The position numbers and the translations under genes are program-made. From the NCBI GenBank assembly GCA_023427285.1, contig JAEZBH010000415.1:1-5549 (forward strand): DNA of 5,549 bases. The letters run 5' to 3'. The DNA comes from Pseudomonadota bacterium. GTDB taxonomy: Bacteria > Pseudomonadota > Alphaproteobacteria > Sphingomonadales > Sphingomonadaceae. The notes under the pieces are model-generated. The model had not been told where the DNA came from. It did no database searches and saw only the letters and a program-made list of their open reading frames with translations. Shown piece by piece: positions 1 through 5,549 of this stretch. The number at the start of each line of letters is the position of its first letter. The stretch's first letter is position 1.

Positions 1-917
1 CGATTGAGTGCCGAGTGCAGGCGGTCCTGGCTCCAGCGGCGGGCTTGAGCGGCCAGCGTGTCCTTTTCCTTCCAGAACACGGGCGGGCGCAGTGCGCTGA
101 TGGCGGTTTCGATGGATTGCCCGTCCGCCATGAGCGTGCGCACCTGCAGAAGCTGCCACAGGCGGCGGGAGACGGCGCGTAGCAGGGCAATGCCCGCCTC
201 GCCTTCCTCGGCCATGCGATCAATCTGACGGGCGGCTTCAACCGGATTGCCGCCGAGCACGGCGTTGATGAGCTTGTCGTAGCTGGATTGGCCGAAGTCA
301 GCGCCCACGGCTTCCAGATGTTCGAAGGTAACGCGCCCGCCCCCGGTGTAAAGCGCCAGCTTGTCCAGTTCGTTGCGGGCAATGTCCCGCTCTGGGCCAA
401 CGGCACGGGCAAGCAGTTCGGCCGCGTCCCGGTCCAACTCCAGGCCCCGCGCCTGTGCTTCCTGCGCCAGAAACGAGGTCAGCCGCGCGCCTTCCTCCGC
501 ATAACAGGCAATGGCGAAGGCCCGTGCGTGGGCTTCGGTCAGCTTGCGCAGCTTGGAGGTCTTGGGCAGATCGCCGCTGGTGGCAACGACGAGGTTTTCC
601 GCCGTATCGGAGTCCAGCAGGCCTTCCACGGCCTTGAGGCCGCCGTCCGCCAGTCCTGTGACGCGGATCAGCTTGCGCCCGCCCAGCATGGGCAGGCTTG
701 CGGCTTCATCGGCGAGTTTGGCGTCATCATCCGCCACGGCCTTGCCGTCGAAATCAACAACGAGGAACGGGTCCGACAGGTCTTCGACCACCTGTTTGCC
801 GAAGATGCGGGCGCGTTCGCGCACCAAAGCTTCATCCGGCCCAAAGATATGAACAAGCCGGATGCCGGGGTCGAGCCGTTTCAGCGCGGCCTGTATCTGG
901 GCGGGACCCGGCTTCAC
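1..917 (-). CDS. holA: DNA polymerase III subunit delta (partial, C-terminal end outside window)
   Basis: This encodes the delta subunit of the clamp-loader complex, which opens the beta sliding clamp so it can be placed on primed DNA in the cytoplasm. My translation gives 305 residues with no stop before the left edge; the family is usually about 340 residues, so roughly the last 35 to 40 are missing. Family landmarks are IFGPDE at residues 24-29 in the N-terminal AAA+-like domain, SLPMLGGRKLIRV at 74-86, GDLPKTSKLRKL at 115-126, the RNELDKLALY helix at 181-190, and the C-terminal collar-like region with WQLLQVRTL at 254-262 and RPPVFWKEKD at 277-286. I chose the GTG at 917-915: it lies right after the lptE stop with a GTGA overlap, and no upstream in-frame start fits as well. 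The ribosome site is weak (CAGGG just upstream), so translation probably depends on coupling to lptE. It is the last visible gene of the cluster. Identification is firm; the exact start is slightly less so. Confidence 0.93.
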   Translation of the reverse strand, partial: MKPGPAQIQAALKRLDPGIRLVHIFGPDEALVRERARIFGKQVVEDLSDPFLVVDFDGKAVADDDAKLADEAASLPMLGGRKLIRVTGLADGGLKAVEGLLDSDTAENLVVATSGDLPKTSKLRKLTEAHARAFAIACYAEEGARLTSFLAQEAQARGLELDRDAAELLARAVGPERDIARNELDKLALYTGGGRVTFEHLEAVGADFGQSSYDKLINAVLGGNPVEAARQIDRMAEEGEAGIALLRAVSRRLWQLLQVRTLMADGQSIETAISALRPPVFWKEKDTLAAQARRWSQDRLHSALN

Positions 918-1411
918 TGGCCCTGGGTGCGGAAAAAGAGGGCCAAACGGGTGATGATCCGGTTGGCAACAGCGTGGGCGTTGCGCTCCGATGCCGTGCG
1001 CTCGGCTTCAACCACGGCGAATTCGCTGCGCACCACATCGATACCGGCATCTGATTCCGCAACGTCTTCCAGCACCGGCTTATCCGTTGCCAGATCCACA
1101 AGACGGTAGGTTGCGGTCATGGAGACCCGTTCGCGGGCAACGGATTCGTCTCCGCGAATACCGAAGCCCTCGATCTTTTCTTCCAGAATGACGTCCAGAC
1201 GGTAGGCAGGCGTTCCCGTGGGCTGCATGCGGCGCAGCAGTTCTTCCTGAATCAGCTGGCCGCTGCGTTCAGGAATGGGGCTGATGGCGACAGTTGCCAG
1301 CGAGCGGGCGGCAACGCCCTGCTGCCCCTGTGCATAGATGGGCTGGAGATTGCAGCCGGCCAGCGGCAGGCTGAGGCCAATCAGAAGCAGAGAGGCAGCA
1401 AGGGCGCGCAT
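914..1411 (-). CDS. lptE: LPS-assembly lipoprotein LptE
   Basis: This encodes the lipoprotein that plugs the LptD barrel in the outer membrane and helps deliver lipopolysaccharide to the cell surface. The 165-residue product begins with a lipoprotein signal peptide: Arg2, a hydrophobic stretch at 4-18, and a lipobox LAGC at 17-20, so Cys20 should become the lipidated first residue. The mature part shows the family pattern: CNLQPIYA right after the lipobox, a PERSGQ turn at 47-52 followed by a helix, GIRGDESVARERVSMTATYRL at 84-104 (strand pair), and a C-terminal helix at 131-160 starting with RSEFA. Length is normal for alphaproteobacterial LptE. Its ATG shares one base with the leuS stop (TAATG), and there is no strong Shine-Dalgarno sequence in the leuS end, so termination-reinitiation is likely. 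The stop overlaps the holA start. The call rests on motif pattern and neighbourhood together, since LptE sequences diverge strongly. Confidence 0.9.
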   Translation of the reverse strand: MRALAASLLLIGLSLPLAGCNLQPIYAQGQQGVAARSLATVAISPIPERSGQLIQEELLRRMQPTGTPAYRLDVILEEKIEGFGIRGDESVARERVSMTATYRLVDLATDKPVLEDVAESDAGIDVVRSEFAVVEAERTASERNAHAVANRIITRLALFFRTQGQ

Positions 1412-3966
1412 TACACCACCACGTTCACAAGACGATCAGGAACCACGATGACCTTGCGCAGCGGCGCACCGTTGATGGCGCGCTGCACCTTGTCCAGCGC
1501 CAGGGCGGCAGCTTCCAGAGCGGCCTTGTCCATGCCCTTGGCGACGGTCAGGGTATCGCGGAGCTTGCCGTTGACCTGCACGGCAACGGTCACCTCGTCG
1601 GTCACCAGCAGCGCAGGATCGGCAACCGGCCATGCGGTCTCGGCCACCAGCGTGTCGAAGCCCATGGCGGCCCAGGCCTCTTCGGCCAGGTGCGGCATCA
1701 TCGGCGCGACCAGCTGAACGAGCGTCATCAGGCCTTCGCGGCGGGCAAAGGCAAGCTCTTCGCTGTTCTTGGCACCGGCCAGGGCATTCACGTACTCATA
1801 GAGACGCGCGACGGCCTTGTTGAAGTGCAGGTTGGCAATGTCGTTGGTGACGCCGTCGATGGCCTTGTGGGTGGCCTGACGGAGCTTCTTGGCATCGCTG
1901 CTGTCGCTGGGAGCCTCGGCGGAGGCCACCTGCGGCCAGCTTTCCGTCACGAGACGCCACACGCGCTGGGTGAAGCGCCATGCGCCCTCGATACCGGATT
2001 CGGTCCATGACAGGTCGCGTTCCGGCGGGCTGTCGGAGAGCATGAACCAGCGCACGGCGTCCGCGCCGAACTGGTCGACGATCACGGTCGGATCAACCGT
2101 GTTCTTCTTCGACTTGCTCATCTTCTCCGAGCGGCCAACGGTCACGGCAAGGCCGGTCTCGCGCTCGAACGCGCCATCCTCGCGCCGTTCCACCTGACCC
2201 GGCTCAAGCCAGCGGCCATCGAGCGCCTTGTAGGTCTCGTGCGTGACCATGCCCTGCGTGAACAGGCCCTTGAACGGCTCGGTGAAGCCGATGCGGCCCA
2301 CCTTGTGCAGCGCGCGGGTGAGGAAGCGGCTGTACAGCAGGTGAAGGATCGCGTGCTCAATGCCGCCGATGTACTGATCGACCGGCATCCACCAGTTGGC
2401 GGTGTCCGTGTCGAACGGCTTGTCGGCGGGCTGGCTGGCGAAGCGCAGGAAGTACCAGCTGGAATCCACGAACGTGTCGAGCGTGTCCGTCTCGCGCACG
2501 GCGGGCTTGCCGCACGACGGGCAGTTCACATGCTTCCAGGTGGGGTGACGGTCGAGCGGGTTGCCCGGCACGTCGAAGGTCACATCCTCCGGCAGCTTCA
2601 CCGGCAGCTGGTCGGTCGGCACGCCAACCGGGCCGCAGGCCTCGCAGTGGATGATCGGGATCGGCGTGCCCCAGTAGCGCTGACGGGAAACGCCCCAGTC
2701 GCGCGGGCGGTACGTCGTGGTGCCCTCGCCCCAGCCTTCGCTCTGGGCGCGGTCGATCACGGCCTGCTTGGCCGCATCGACGGTCATGCCGTCAAGGAAG
2801 CGGGAGTTGGCCAGAAGACCGGGGCCGTCGTAAGCCTCGTCGCCCACCGTGAAGGTGGCGGCGTCCGCATCCGCCGGCACCACAACCGGGGTGACCGGCA
2901 GGCCGTACTTGCGGGCGAAGTCCAGATCGCGCTGGTCGTGCGCCGGGCAGCCGAAGATGGCGCCGGTGCCGTATTCCATGAGCACGAAGTTGGCGATGTA
3001 AACCGGCAGCTCCCAGCTCGGGTCCAGCGGGTGCTGAACACGCAGGCCAGTGTCGAAGCCCAGCTTTTCGCCAGTTTCAATGTCGGCCGTTGCGGTGCCG
3101 GACTTGCGGCACTCGGCCACGAACGCGGCGGCTTCCGGGTTGTTGCGCACCACGGCTTCGGCCAGCGGGTGGTCAATGGCAATGGCGCAGAAGCTCGCGC
3201 CGAACAGGGTGTCCGGGCGGGTGGTGAACACCTCGACGCTCTGCTGCGGCGCGGGCTGCGCCAGCTGGAAGCTGAACTTGAGACCGGTGGACTTGCCGAT
3301 CCAGTTCTCCTGCATCAGGCGAACCTTCTCCGGCCACTGGTCGAGCGTTTTCAGCCCTTCCAGCAGGTCTTCGCAGAAGTCGGTGATCCTGAAGAACCAC
3401 TGGCTCAGCTTGCGGCGCTCAACAAGCGCGTCAGAGCGCCAGCCGCGGCCGTCGATCACCTGCTCGTTGGCGAGCACGGTGTGGTCCACCGGGTCCCAGT
3501 TGACCCAGCTTTCCTTCCGGTACACCAGCCCGGCGTTGTACAGGTCGAGGAACAGCGCCTGTTCCTGGCCGTAGTATTCCGGATCGCAGGTGGCAAACTC
3601 GCGCGACCAGTCGATGGCGAAGCCCAGCAGCTTCAGCTGATCGCGCATGGTTGCGATGTTGCTGTAGGTCCAGCCTGCCGGATGCACCTTGCGCTCGAAC
3701 GCGGCGTTTTCGGCGGGCATGCCGAAAGCGTCCCAGCCCATCGGGTGCAGCACTTCATAGCCTTGCGCACGACGGAACCGGGCGATCACGTCGCCCATGG
3801 TGTAGTTGCGCACGTGGCCGATGTGGATGCGCCCCGACGGATACGGGAACATCTCCAGCACATAGGCCTTCGGTTTGCCGGACTGGTCTTGCGCCTGGAA
3901 AGTCTTACGCTCTTCCCAAATGCGCTGCCATTTGGCCTCGGCGGCCTTCGAATTGTAACGAGTCAT
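1411..3966 (-). CDS. leuS: Leucine--tRNA ligase (LeuRS)
   Basis: Class I synthetase that charges tRNA-Leu with leucine using ATP, in the cytoplasm. The 851-residue product is full length for bacterial LeuRS. In order: the N-terminal catalytic half with [10 protein letters not shown] (HIGH signature at 48-51) and [16 protein letters not shown] at 74-89; WIGKS at 222-226; the CP1 editing domain with TTRPDTLFG at 248-256 and [15 protein letters not shown] at 333-347, the threonine-rich and Asp-containing elements that clear mischarged t[15 protein letters not shown] at 422-433; a likely zinc-binding pair CEAC 441-444 and CPSC 482-485; DSSWYFLRF at 501-509; an insertion at about 578-612 matching the leucine-specific domain; KMSKS at 615-619; the anticodon-binding helical domain; and a C-terminal tRNA-contact domain with VQVNGKLRD at 796-804. 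All catalytic and editing signatures are intact. The ATG at 3966 has a short AGG a few bases upstream. It lies 24 bases after the DUF3576 gene and in the same codon register. Confidence 0.99.
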   Translation of the reverse strand: MTRYNSKAAEAKWQRIWEERKTFQAQDQSGKPKAYVLEMFPYPSGRIHIGHVRNYTMGDVIARFRRAQGYEVLHPMGWDAFGMPAENAAFERKVHPAGWTYSNIATMRDQLKLLGFAIDWSREFATCDPEYYGQEQALFLDLYNAGLVYRKESWVNWDPVDHTVLANEQVIDGRGWRSDALVERRKLSQWFFRITDFCEDLLEGLKTLDQWPEKVRLMQENWIGKSTGLKFSFQLAQPAPQQSVEVFTTRPDTLFGASFCAIAIDHPLAEAVVRNNPEAAAFVAECRKSGTATADIETGEKLGFDTGLRVQHPLDPSWELPVYIANFVLMEYGTGAIFGCPAHDQRDLDFARKYGLPVTPVVVPADADAATFTVGDEAYDGPGLLANSRFLDGMTVDAAKQAVIDRAQSEGWGEGTTTYRPRDWGVSRQRYWGTPIPIIHCEACGPVGVPTDQLPVKLPEDVTFDVPGNPLDRHPTWKHVNCPSCGKPAVRETDTLDTFVDSSWYFLRFASQPADKPFDTDTANWWMPVDQYIGGIEHAILHLLYSRFLTRALHKVGRIGFTEPFKGLFTQGMVTHETYKALDGRWLEPGQVERREDGAFERETGLAVTVGRSEKMSKSKKNTVDPTVIVDQFGADAVRWFMLSDSPPERDLSWTESGIEGAWRFTQRVWRLVTESWPQVASAEAPSDSSDAKKLRQATHKAIDGVTNDIANLHFNKAVARLYEYVNALAGAKNSEELAFARREGLMTLVQLVAPMMPHLAEEAWAAMGFDTLVAETAWPVADPALLVTDEVTVAVQVNGKLRDTLTVAKGMDKAALEAAALALDKVQRAINGAPLRKVIVVPDRLVNVVV

Positions 3967-3990
3967 GGACCTAATACAGCTTTAAATGGT

Positions 3991-4431
3991 TTAGCCAGCC
4001 GAACTCACCGAGCCCTGCCGGATCTGGCGGGCGCGGGTGAGAATGGCGTCTTCCAGCTTCTGGACGGTGCCGGCCTGAACCGGGGCATCGACCCAAACGC
4101 CGTTCTGATTGACCTGACGCTGCACCGCCACCTTCAGGGCATCGGCGCGCAGATCGCGGTCCAGCACATAGGCCGCAACCTTCATGCGCTCATTTGGTGC
4201 CTTCGGGTTCACCTTCCAATCGGTGAGCAGAACGCCGGTGTTGGCATCCACCTGCTGGGCCGGCATGAACGACAGCACGTCAACGGTTGCGCGCCACAGG
4301 TAGGTGTTGACGCCAAGCGTCGTCATTTTCGCGGGCGGCAGCTTTGCCGGCGCGGGATGCTTTCCACCGCCGCAGGCCGCCAGAGTGATCGCCACGCCCA
4401 AACCCAAGCCAATCTGCACGAGCAGTTTCAT
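3991..4431 (-). CDS. DUF3576 family lipoprotein
   Basis: Function unknown. The 146-residue product matches my memory of the DUF3576 family, which is typically encoded just before leuS in Alphaproteobacteria. It has a lipoprotein signal: MKLL, a hydrophobic stretch at 3-18, and lipobox LAAC at 17-20, with Cys20 as predicted lipidation site, followed by a flexible GGG and Pro/Lys/Ala-rich linker to about residue 36. The conserved globular part follows: GVNTYLWRATVDVLSFMP at 40-57, TDWKVNPKAPNERMKV at 70-85, YVLDRDLRADALKVAVQRQV at 88-107, and an amphipathic C-terminal helix with LEDAILTRARQIR at 126-138. The residue after the lipidated Cys is Gly, not the Asp that causes inner-membrane retention in enterobacteria, so outer-membrane anchoring on the periplasmic side is plausible but inferred. 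I chose the ATG at 4431 because GGGGAA lies 4 bases upstream and it puts the signal peptide at the N-terminus. Two upstream in-frame ATGs (4440, 4491) would add a polar arginine-rich extension. First gene of the cluster. Confidence 0.88.
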   Translation of the reverse strand: MKLLVQIGLGLGVAITLAACGGGKHPAPAKLPPAKMTTLGVNTYLWRATVDVLSFMPAQQVDANTGVLLTDWKVNPKAPNERMKVAAYVLDRDLRADALKVAVQRQVNQNGVWVDAPVQAGTVQKLEDAILTRARQIRQGSVSSAG

Positions 4432-4435
4432 AGAA

Positions 4436-4441
4436 TTCCCC
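4436..4441 (-). promoter_or_regulatory. Ribosome binding site for the DUF3576 gene
   Basis: On the minus strand this reads GGGGAA, placed 4 bases before the ATG at 4431. It is the main reason for choosing that start over the in-frame ATG at 4440, which overlaps this site, and the one at 4491. Confidence 0.6.
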
Positions 4442-4452
4442 ATTCGACTCGA

Positions 4453-4465
4453 GGGACCCGGTCCC
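4453..4465. repeat. Short palindrome in the leader of the DUF3576-leuS cluster
   Basis: GGGACC and GGTCCC arms (6 bases each, perfect) flank a single C. It lies about 20 bases upstream of the DUF3576 start codon, between the possible promoter and the ribosome site. In RNA the stem would be about four base pairs closing a five-base loop; in DNA it could be a protein-binding site. Function is not shown by the sequence. Confidence 0.35.
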
Positions 4466-4480
4466 CGCGAAAACCGATCT

Positions 4481-4510
4481 CTTATAGACATTCGTCAAGG
4501 GGTGGGCCAA
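4481..4510 (-). promoter_or_regulatory. Possible promoter for the DUF3576-leuS-lptE-holA cluster
   Basis: On the minus strand, TTGGCC (4510-4505) and TATAAG (4486-4481) are separated by 18 bases, a rough fit to a housekeeping sigma-factor promoter. Transcription would begin near 4475, giving a leader of about 40 bases before the DUF3576 start. The -10 box is reasonable and the -35 box is poor. The -35 box overlaps a small palindrome, GGGCC-AA-GGCCC at 4504-4515. This is inference from position and partial consensus only. Confidence 0.3.
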
Positions 4511-4621
4511 GGCCCGTCACGTCAATCTTCGCATAAGTTTTGTGGATTCGTCGCCACAGTGCTGCCGTATTCGCCGCGCTACGCTTGGGCAGCGGCCAAG
4601 AATGACTGGAAGATGAACGAG

Positions 4622-4644
4622 TTTGCAGTCATATAGAGTGCAAA
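4622..4644. repeat. Dyad upstream of the barrel-protein gene
   Basis: TTTGCA (4622-4627) and TGCAAA (4639-4644) form a perfect 6-base inverted repeat around an AT-rich 11-base spacer containing TATAGA. It ends 15 bases before the start codon. It could be an operator or part of the promoter region, but a 6-base repeat of this kind is expected about once by chance in a gap this size. Confidence 0.2.
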
Positions 4645-4659
4645 TACGGAAAAGGGACG

Positions 4660-5412
4660 ATGACGGTAATATCCCGAATTTTGACGGTAGCTTTGATGGT
4701 GGCGGCCCCTGCGGCTGTCGCATCTGAGTCTGCACGCCAGAACGGAGATTCCGGCTACCTTTACTTCCGTGAGAGCAGCAGCGGCACCACGCTCAGCGCC
4801 CGCAATCTGAACGGATTGACCCCGGCGCTGCTGGACAGCAAGCAATCTGCCCGCTCTGTCGTTGCCCCGCAGCGTGCCGGCGGCAAGGCCAAAGCCAAAA
4901 CGTCAGAGCGCACGTTCCTGTTCACGCCTTCCGGCAAGGTCAATGATCGCAAGGCGCTCAGCGTCGGCGTGACCACCCGGTCGCTGAACATTGTGGACAA
5001 GGATCTGGAGAAGGCCATCAACGCCATCGACGTCTCCGGTTACAATGTCGGTGTCGTCGTTGGCTACAAGGGCTTCTCGGTCGAGGCCGGCTATTCCCGC
5101 GTGGATGACACCCGTCCGCTCAGCGCCAATGCCGAGGGTGTGGACGTGGGTCTGTCCTACCGCGGCAAGGACTGGAAGACGACGCTTCAGGTCGCTGGCG
5201 AGAAGTATGACTCCGCCGACAAGCCCTCTGCGGTTCTGGGTGCGGACAAGAGCTACAGCGTTGAGCTGGGCGGCGCCTATGTCCTCACGCCCCGTCTCAG
5301 CCTGACGGGCGGCGTGAAGTATCAGGTGGTCTCGCCGCGTGAAGAGATGCGCAACCGTGAGGGCGATCAGTCCAGCGGTTCGGTCTACGTCGGCACCAAC
5401 TTCAAGTTCTGA
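4660..5412 (+). CDS. Secreted protein, probable small outer-membrane beta-barrel (porin-like)
   Basis: I do not recognise a named gene. The 250-residue product starts with a Sec signal peptide: Arg6, hydrophobic core 7-18, and cleavage expected after AVA at 19-21. Residues 22-97 are polar and low in structure, with a Lys/Ala-rich patch (GGKAKAK, 74-80). From about 99 to the end I see roughly eight alternating amphipathic segments typical of beta-strands: near 99-109, 128-137, 139-148, 158-168, 171-181, 195-206, 209-221 and 237-250. Tight turns such as GYKGFSVEAGYSRV join them. The protein ends in Phe (NFKF), the usual BAM-complex recognition residue of outer-membrane barrels. The style resembles alphaproteobacterial porin-family proteins, but at 250 residues it is shorter than typical 16-strand porins. 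An 8-strand barrel with a periplasmic or surface-exposed N-terminal segment fits; substrate or partner is unknown. The ATG at 4660 follows AAGGGA closely (2 bases), a tight spacing. Transcribed away from the leuS cluster and apparently alone. Confidence 0.75.
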   Translation: MTVISRILTVALMVAAPAAVASESARQNGDSGYLYFRESSSGTTLSARNLNGLTPALLDSKQSARSVVAPQRAGGKAKAKTSERTFLFTPSGKVNDRKALSVGVTTRSLNIVDKDLEKAINAIDVSGYNVGVVVGYKGFSVEAGYSRVDDTRPLSANAEGVDVGLSYRGKDWKTTLQVAGEKYDSADKPSAVLGADKSYSVELGGAYVLTPRLSLTGGVKYQVVSPREEMRNREGDQSSGSVYVGTNFKF

Positions 5413-5418
5413 TCCGGC

Positions 5419-5528
5419 TTAGAGCGACTTTCGAGCAAAACGCATGTTTTGTGGTTAAGAAAGCGCGACCAACAAAGGATTTGAGAAGCGGGCGACCTGC
5501 TTGCCGCGCTGGTCGCAAACCGCTCTAA
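5419..5528. repeat. Candidate small interspersed intergenic element with inverted ends
   Basis: The ends are perfect 8-base inverted repeats: TTAGAGCG (5419-5426) and CGCTCTAA (5521-5528), enclosing 110 bases in total. Beyond them similarity continues imperfectly (CTTTCGA on the left against GTTTGCGA from the right, read inverted). Inside are a hairpin CAAAAC-GCAT-GTTTTG (5436-5451) and a second inverted pair, GCGACCA (5465-5471) and TGGTCGC (5510-5516). The layout, with AGAGC ends, an A/T-stem hairpin and a GCGACCAACAAAGGATT-like middle, resembles short non-coding repeats scattered between genes in alphaproteobacteria (RIME or MITE-like). That resemblance is from memory and is not tested. 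It begins 6 bases after the barrel gene's stop and codes for nothing recognisable. No flanking target duplication was identified. Confidence 0.45.
5436..5451. terminator. Hairpin just after the barrel-protein gene, weak terminator candidate
   Basis: CAAAAC and GTTTTG pair perfectly around the tetraloop GCAT, starting 24 bases after the stop codon at 5412. The stem is AT-rich and no T-run follows, so it is a poor intrinsic terminator. It may instead protect the 3' end of the message or simply be part of the surrounding repeat element. Confidence 0.25.
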
Positions 5529-5530
5529 AG

Positions 5531-5546
5531 GCGCAAAACTTTGTGC
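5531..5546. repeat. Small hairpin at the right edge
   Basis: GCGCAA (5531-5536) pairs with TTGTGC (5541-5546), with one G-T wobble and a four-base loop. It lies just outside the inverted ends of the neighbouring element. The window ends 3 bases later, so a following T-run, which would make it a terminator, cannot be checked. Confidence 0.25.
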
Positions 5547-5549
5547 AGG

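Larger units (their letters stand above)
4432..4659. other. Divergent intergenic region
   Basis: A 228-base gap lies between two gene starts that face away from each other, so it must hold the control signals of both. Contents that I can point to are the possible minus-strand promoter (4481-4510), two small palindromes (4453-4465 and 4504-4515) and a dyad before the plus-strand gene (4622-4644). Short open frames here on both strands lack ribosome sites and recognisable protein patterns. No tRNA or recognisable small RNA was seen. Confidence 0.6.

Noticed and set aside
288..1109. A 273-codon open frame on the plus strand opposite holA and lptE
   Set aside because: It lies opposite two genes with clear family motifs and its translation has no recognisable domain; it is a shadow of high GC content.
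4446..4450. A GANTC (CcrM methylation) site in the leader of the cluster, suggesting cell-cycle control
   Set aside because: A single GANTC site is expected by chance in a few hundred bases, and no CtrA-type TTAA-N7-TTAA pair was found next to it.
4432..4475. A leucine-rich leader peptide or T-box-like attenuator controlling leuS
   Set aside because: The leader is short, shows no leucine codon run and no terminator with a T-run, and leuS is the second gene of the cluster.
4432..4491. N-terminal extension of the DUF3576 protein to an ATG at 4491
   Set aside because: It would put 20 polar, arginine-rich residues ahead of a well-formed lipoprotein signal peptide, and the ribosome site GGGGAA fits the ATG at 4431.
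2239..4536. A 765-codon open frame on the plus strand, antisense to leuS and DUF3576
   Set aside because: Its codons are in exact register opposite those of leuS and the DUF3576 gene, which share one frame because the 24-base gap is a multiple of three. It stays open because those genes avoid TTA, CTA and TCA codons, as expected in a high-GC genome. It has no recognisable protein pattern and leuS is certain.
4623..4647. A sigma70-type promoter for the barrel gene using TTGCAG and TATAGA
   Set aside because: The two boxes are only a few bases apart, and no other pair in this stretch has a spacing near 17 with acceptable boxes. The true promoter cannot be placed by eye.

Overview
The window reads as a stretch of a G+C-rich alphaproteobacterial chromosome. 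The evidence is the gene order: a DUF3576 lipoprotein gene, leuS, lptE and holA packed together on one strand, which I recall as a conserved neighbourhood in Alphaproteobacteria. Near-absence of A-ending Leu and Ser codons across leuS fits a high-GC genome. I cannot assign an order or genus from sequence alone.

The left four-fifths (1-4431) is a single minus-strand gene cluster. Reading in the direction of transcription it runs: a DUF3576 lipoprotein (start 4431), leuS for leucyl-tRNA synthetase (start 3966, 24 bases after the previous stop), lptE for the outer-membrane LPS-assembly lipoprotein (start 1411, sharing one base with the leuS stop as TAATG), and holA for the delta subunit of the DNA polymerase III clamp loader (GTG start at 917, overlapping the lptE stop as GTGA). 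The holA gene runs off the left edge; about 305 codons are visible. The cluster mixes translation, envelope assembly and replication, and its tight junctions suggest one transcript with translational coupling. Two of its four products are lipoproteins.

A 228-base divergent gap (4432-4659) separates this cluster from a plus-strand gene (4660-5412). That gene encodes a secreted, probably outer-membrane beta-barrel protein of 250 residues with a signal peptide and a terminal phenylalanine. The gap contains a possible promoter for the cluster, a short palindrome in its leader, and a weak dyad in front of the barrel gene.

The right end (5413-5549) has no gene. It holds a roughly 110-base structure bounded by perfect 8-base inverted ends, with nested inverted repeats inside. 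It looks like a small interspersed intergenic element of the type common in alphaproteobacteria. No mobile-element gene, CRISPR array, tRNA or rRNA was seen. Apart from the possible intergenic element, this is ordinary housekeeping sequence; I found no convincing new biological system.
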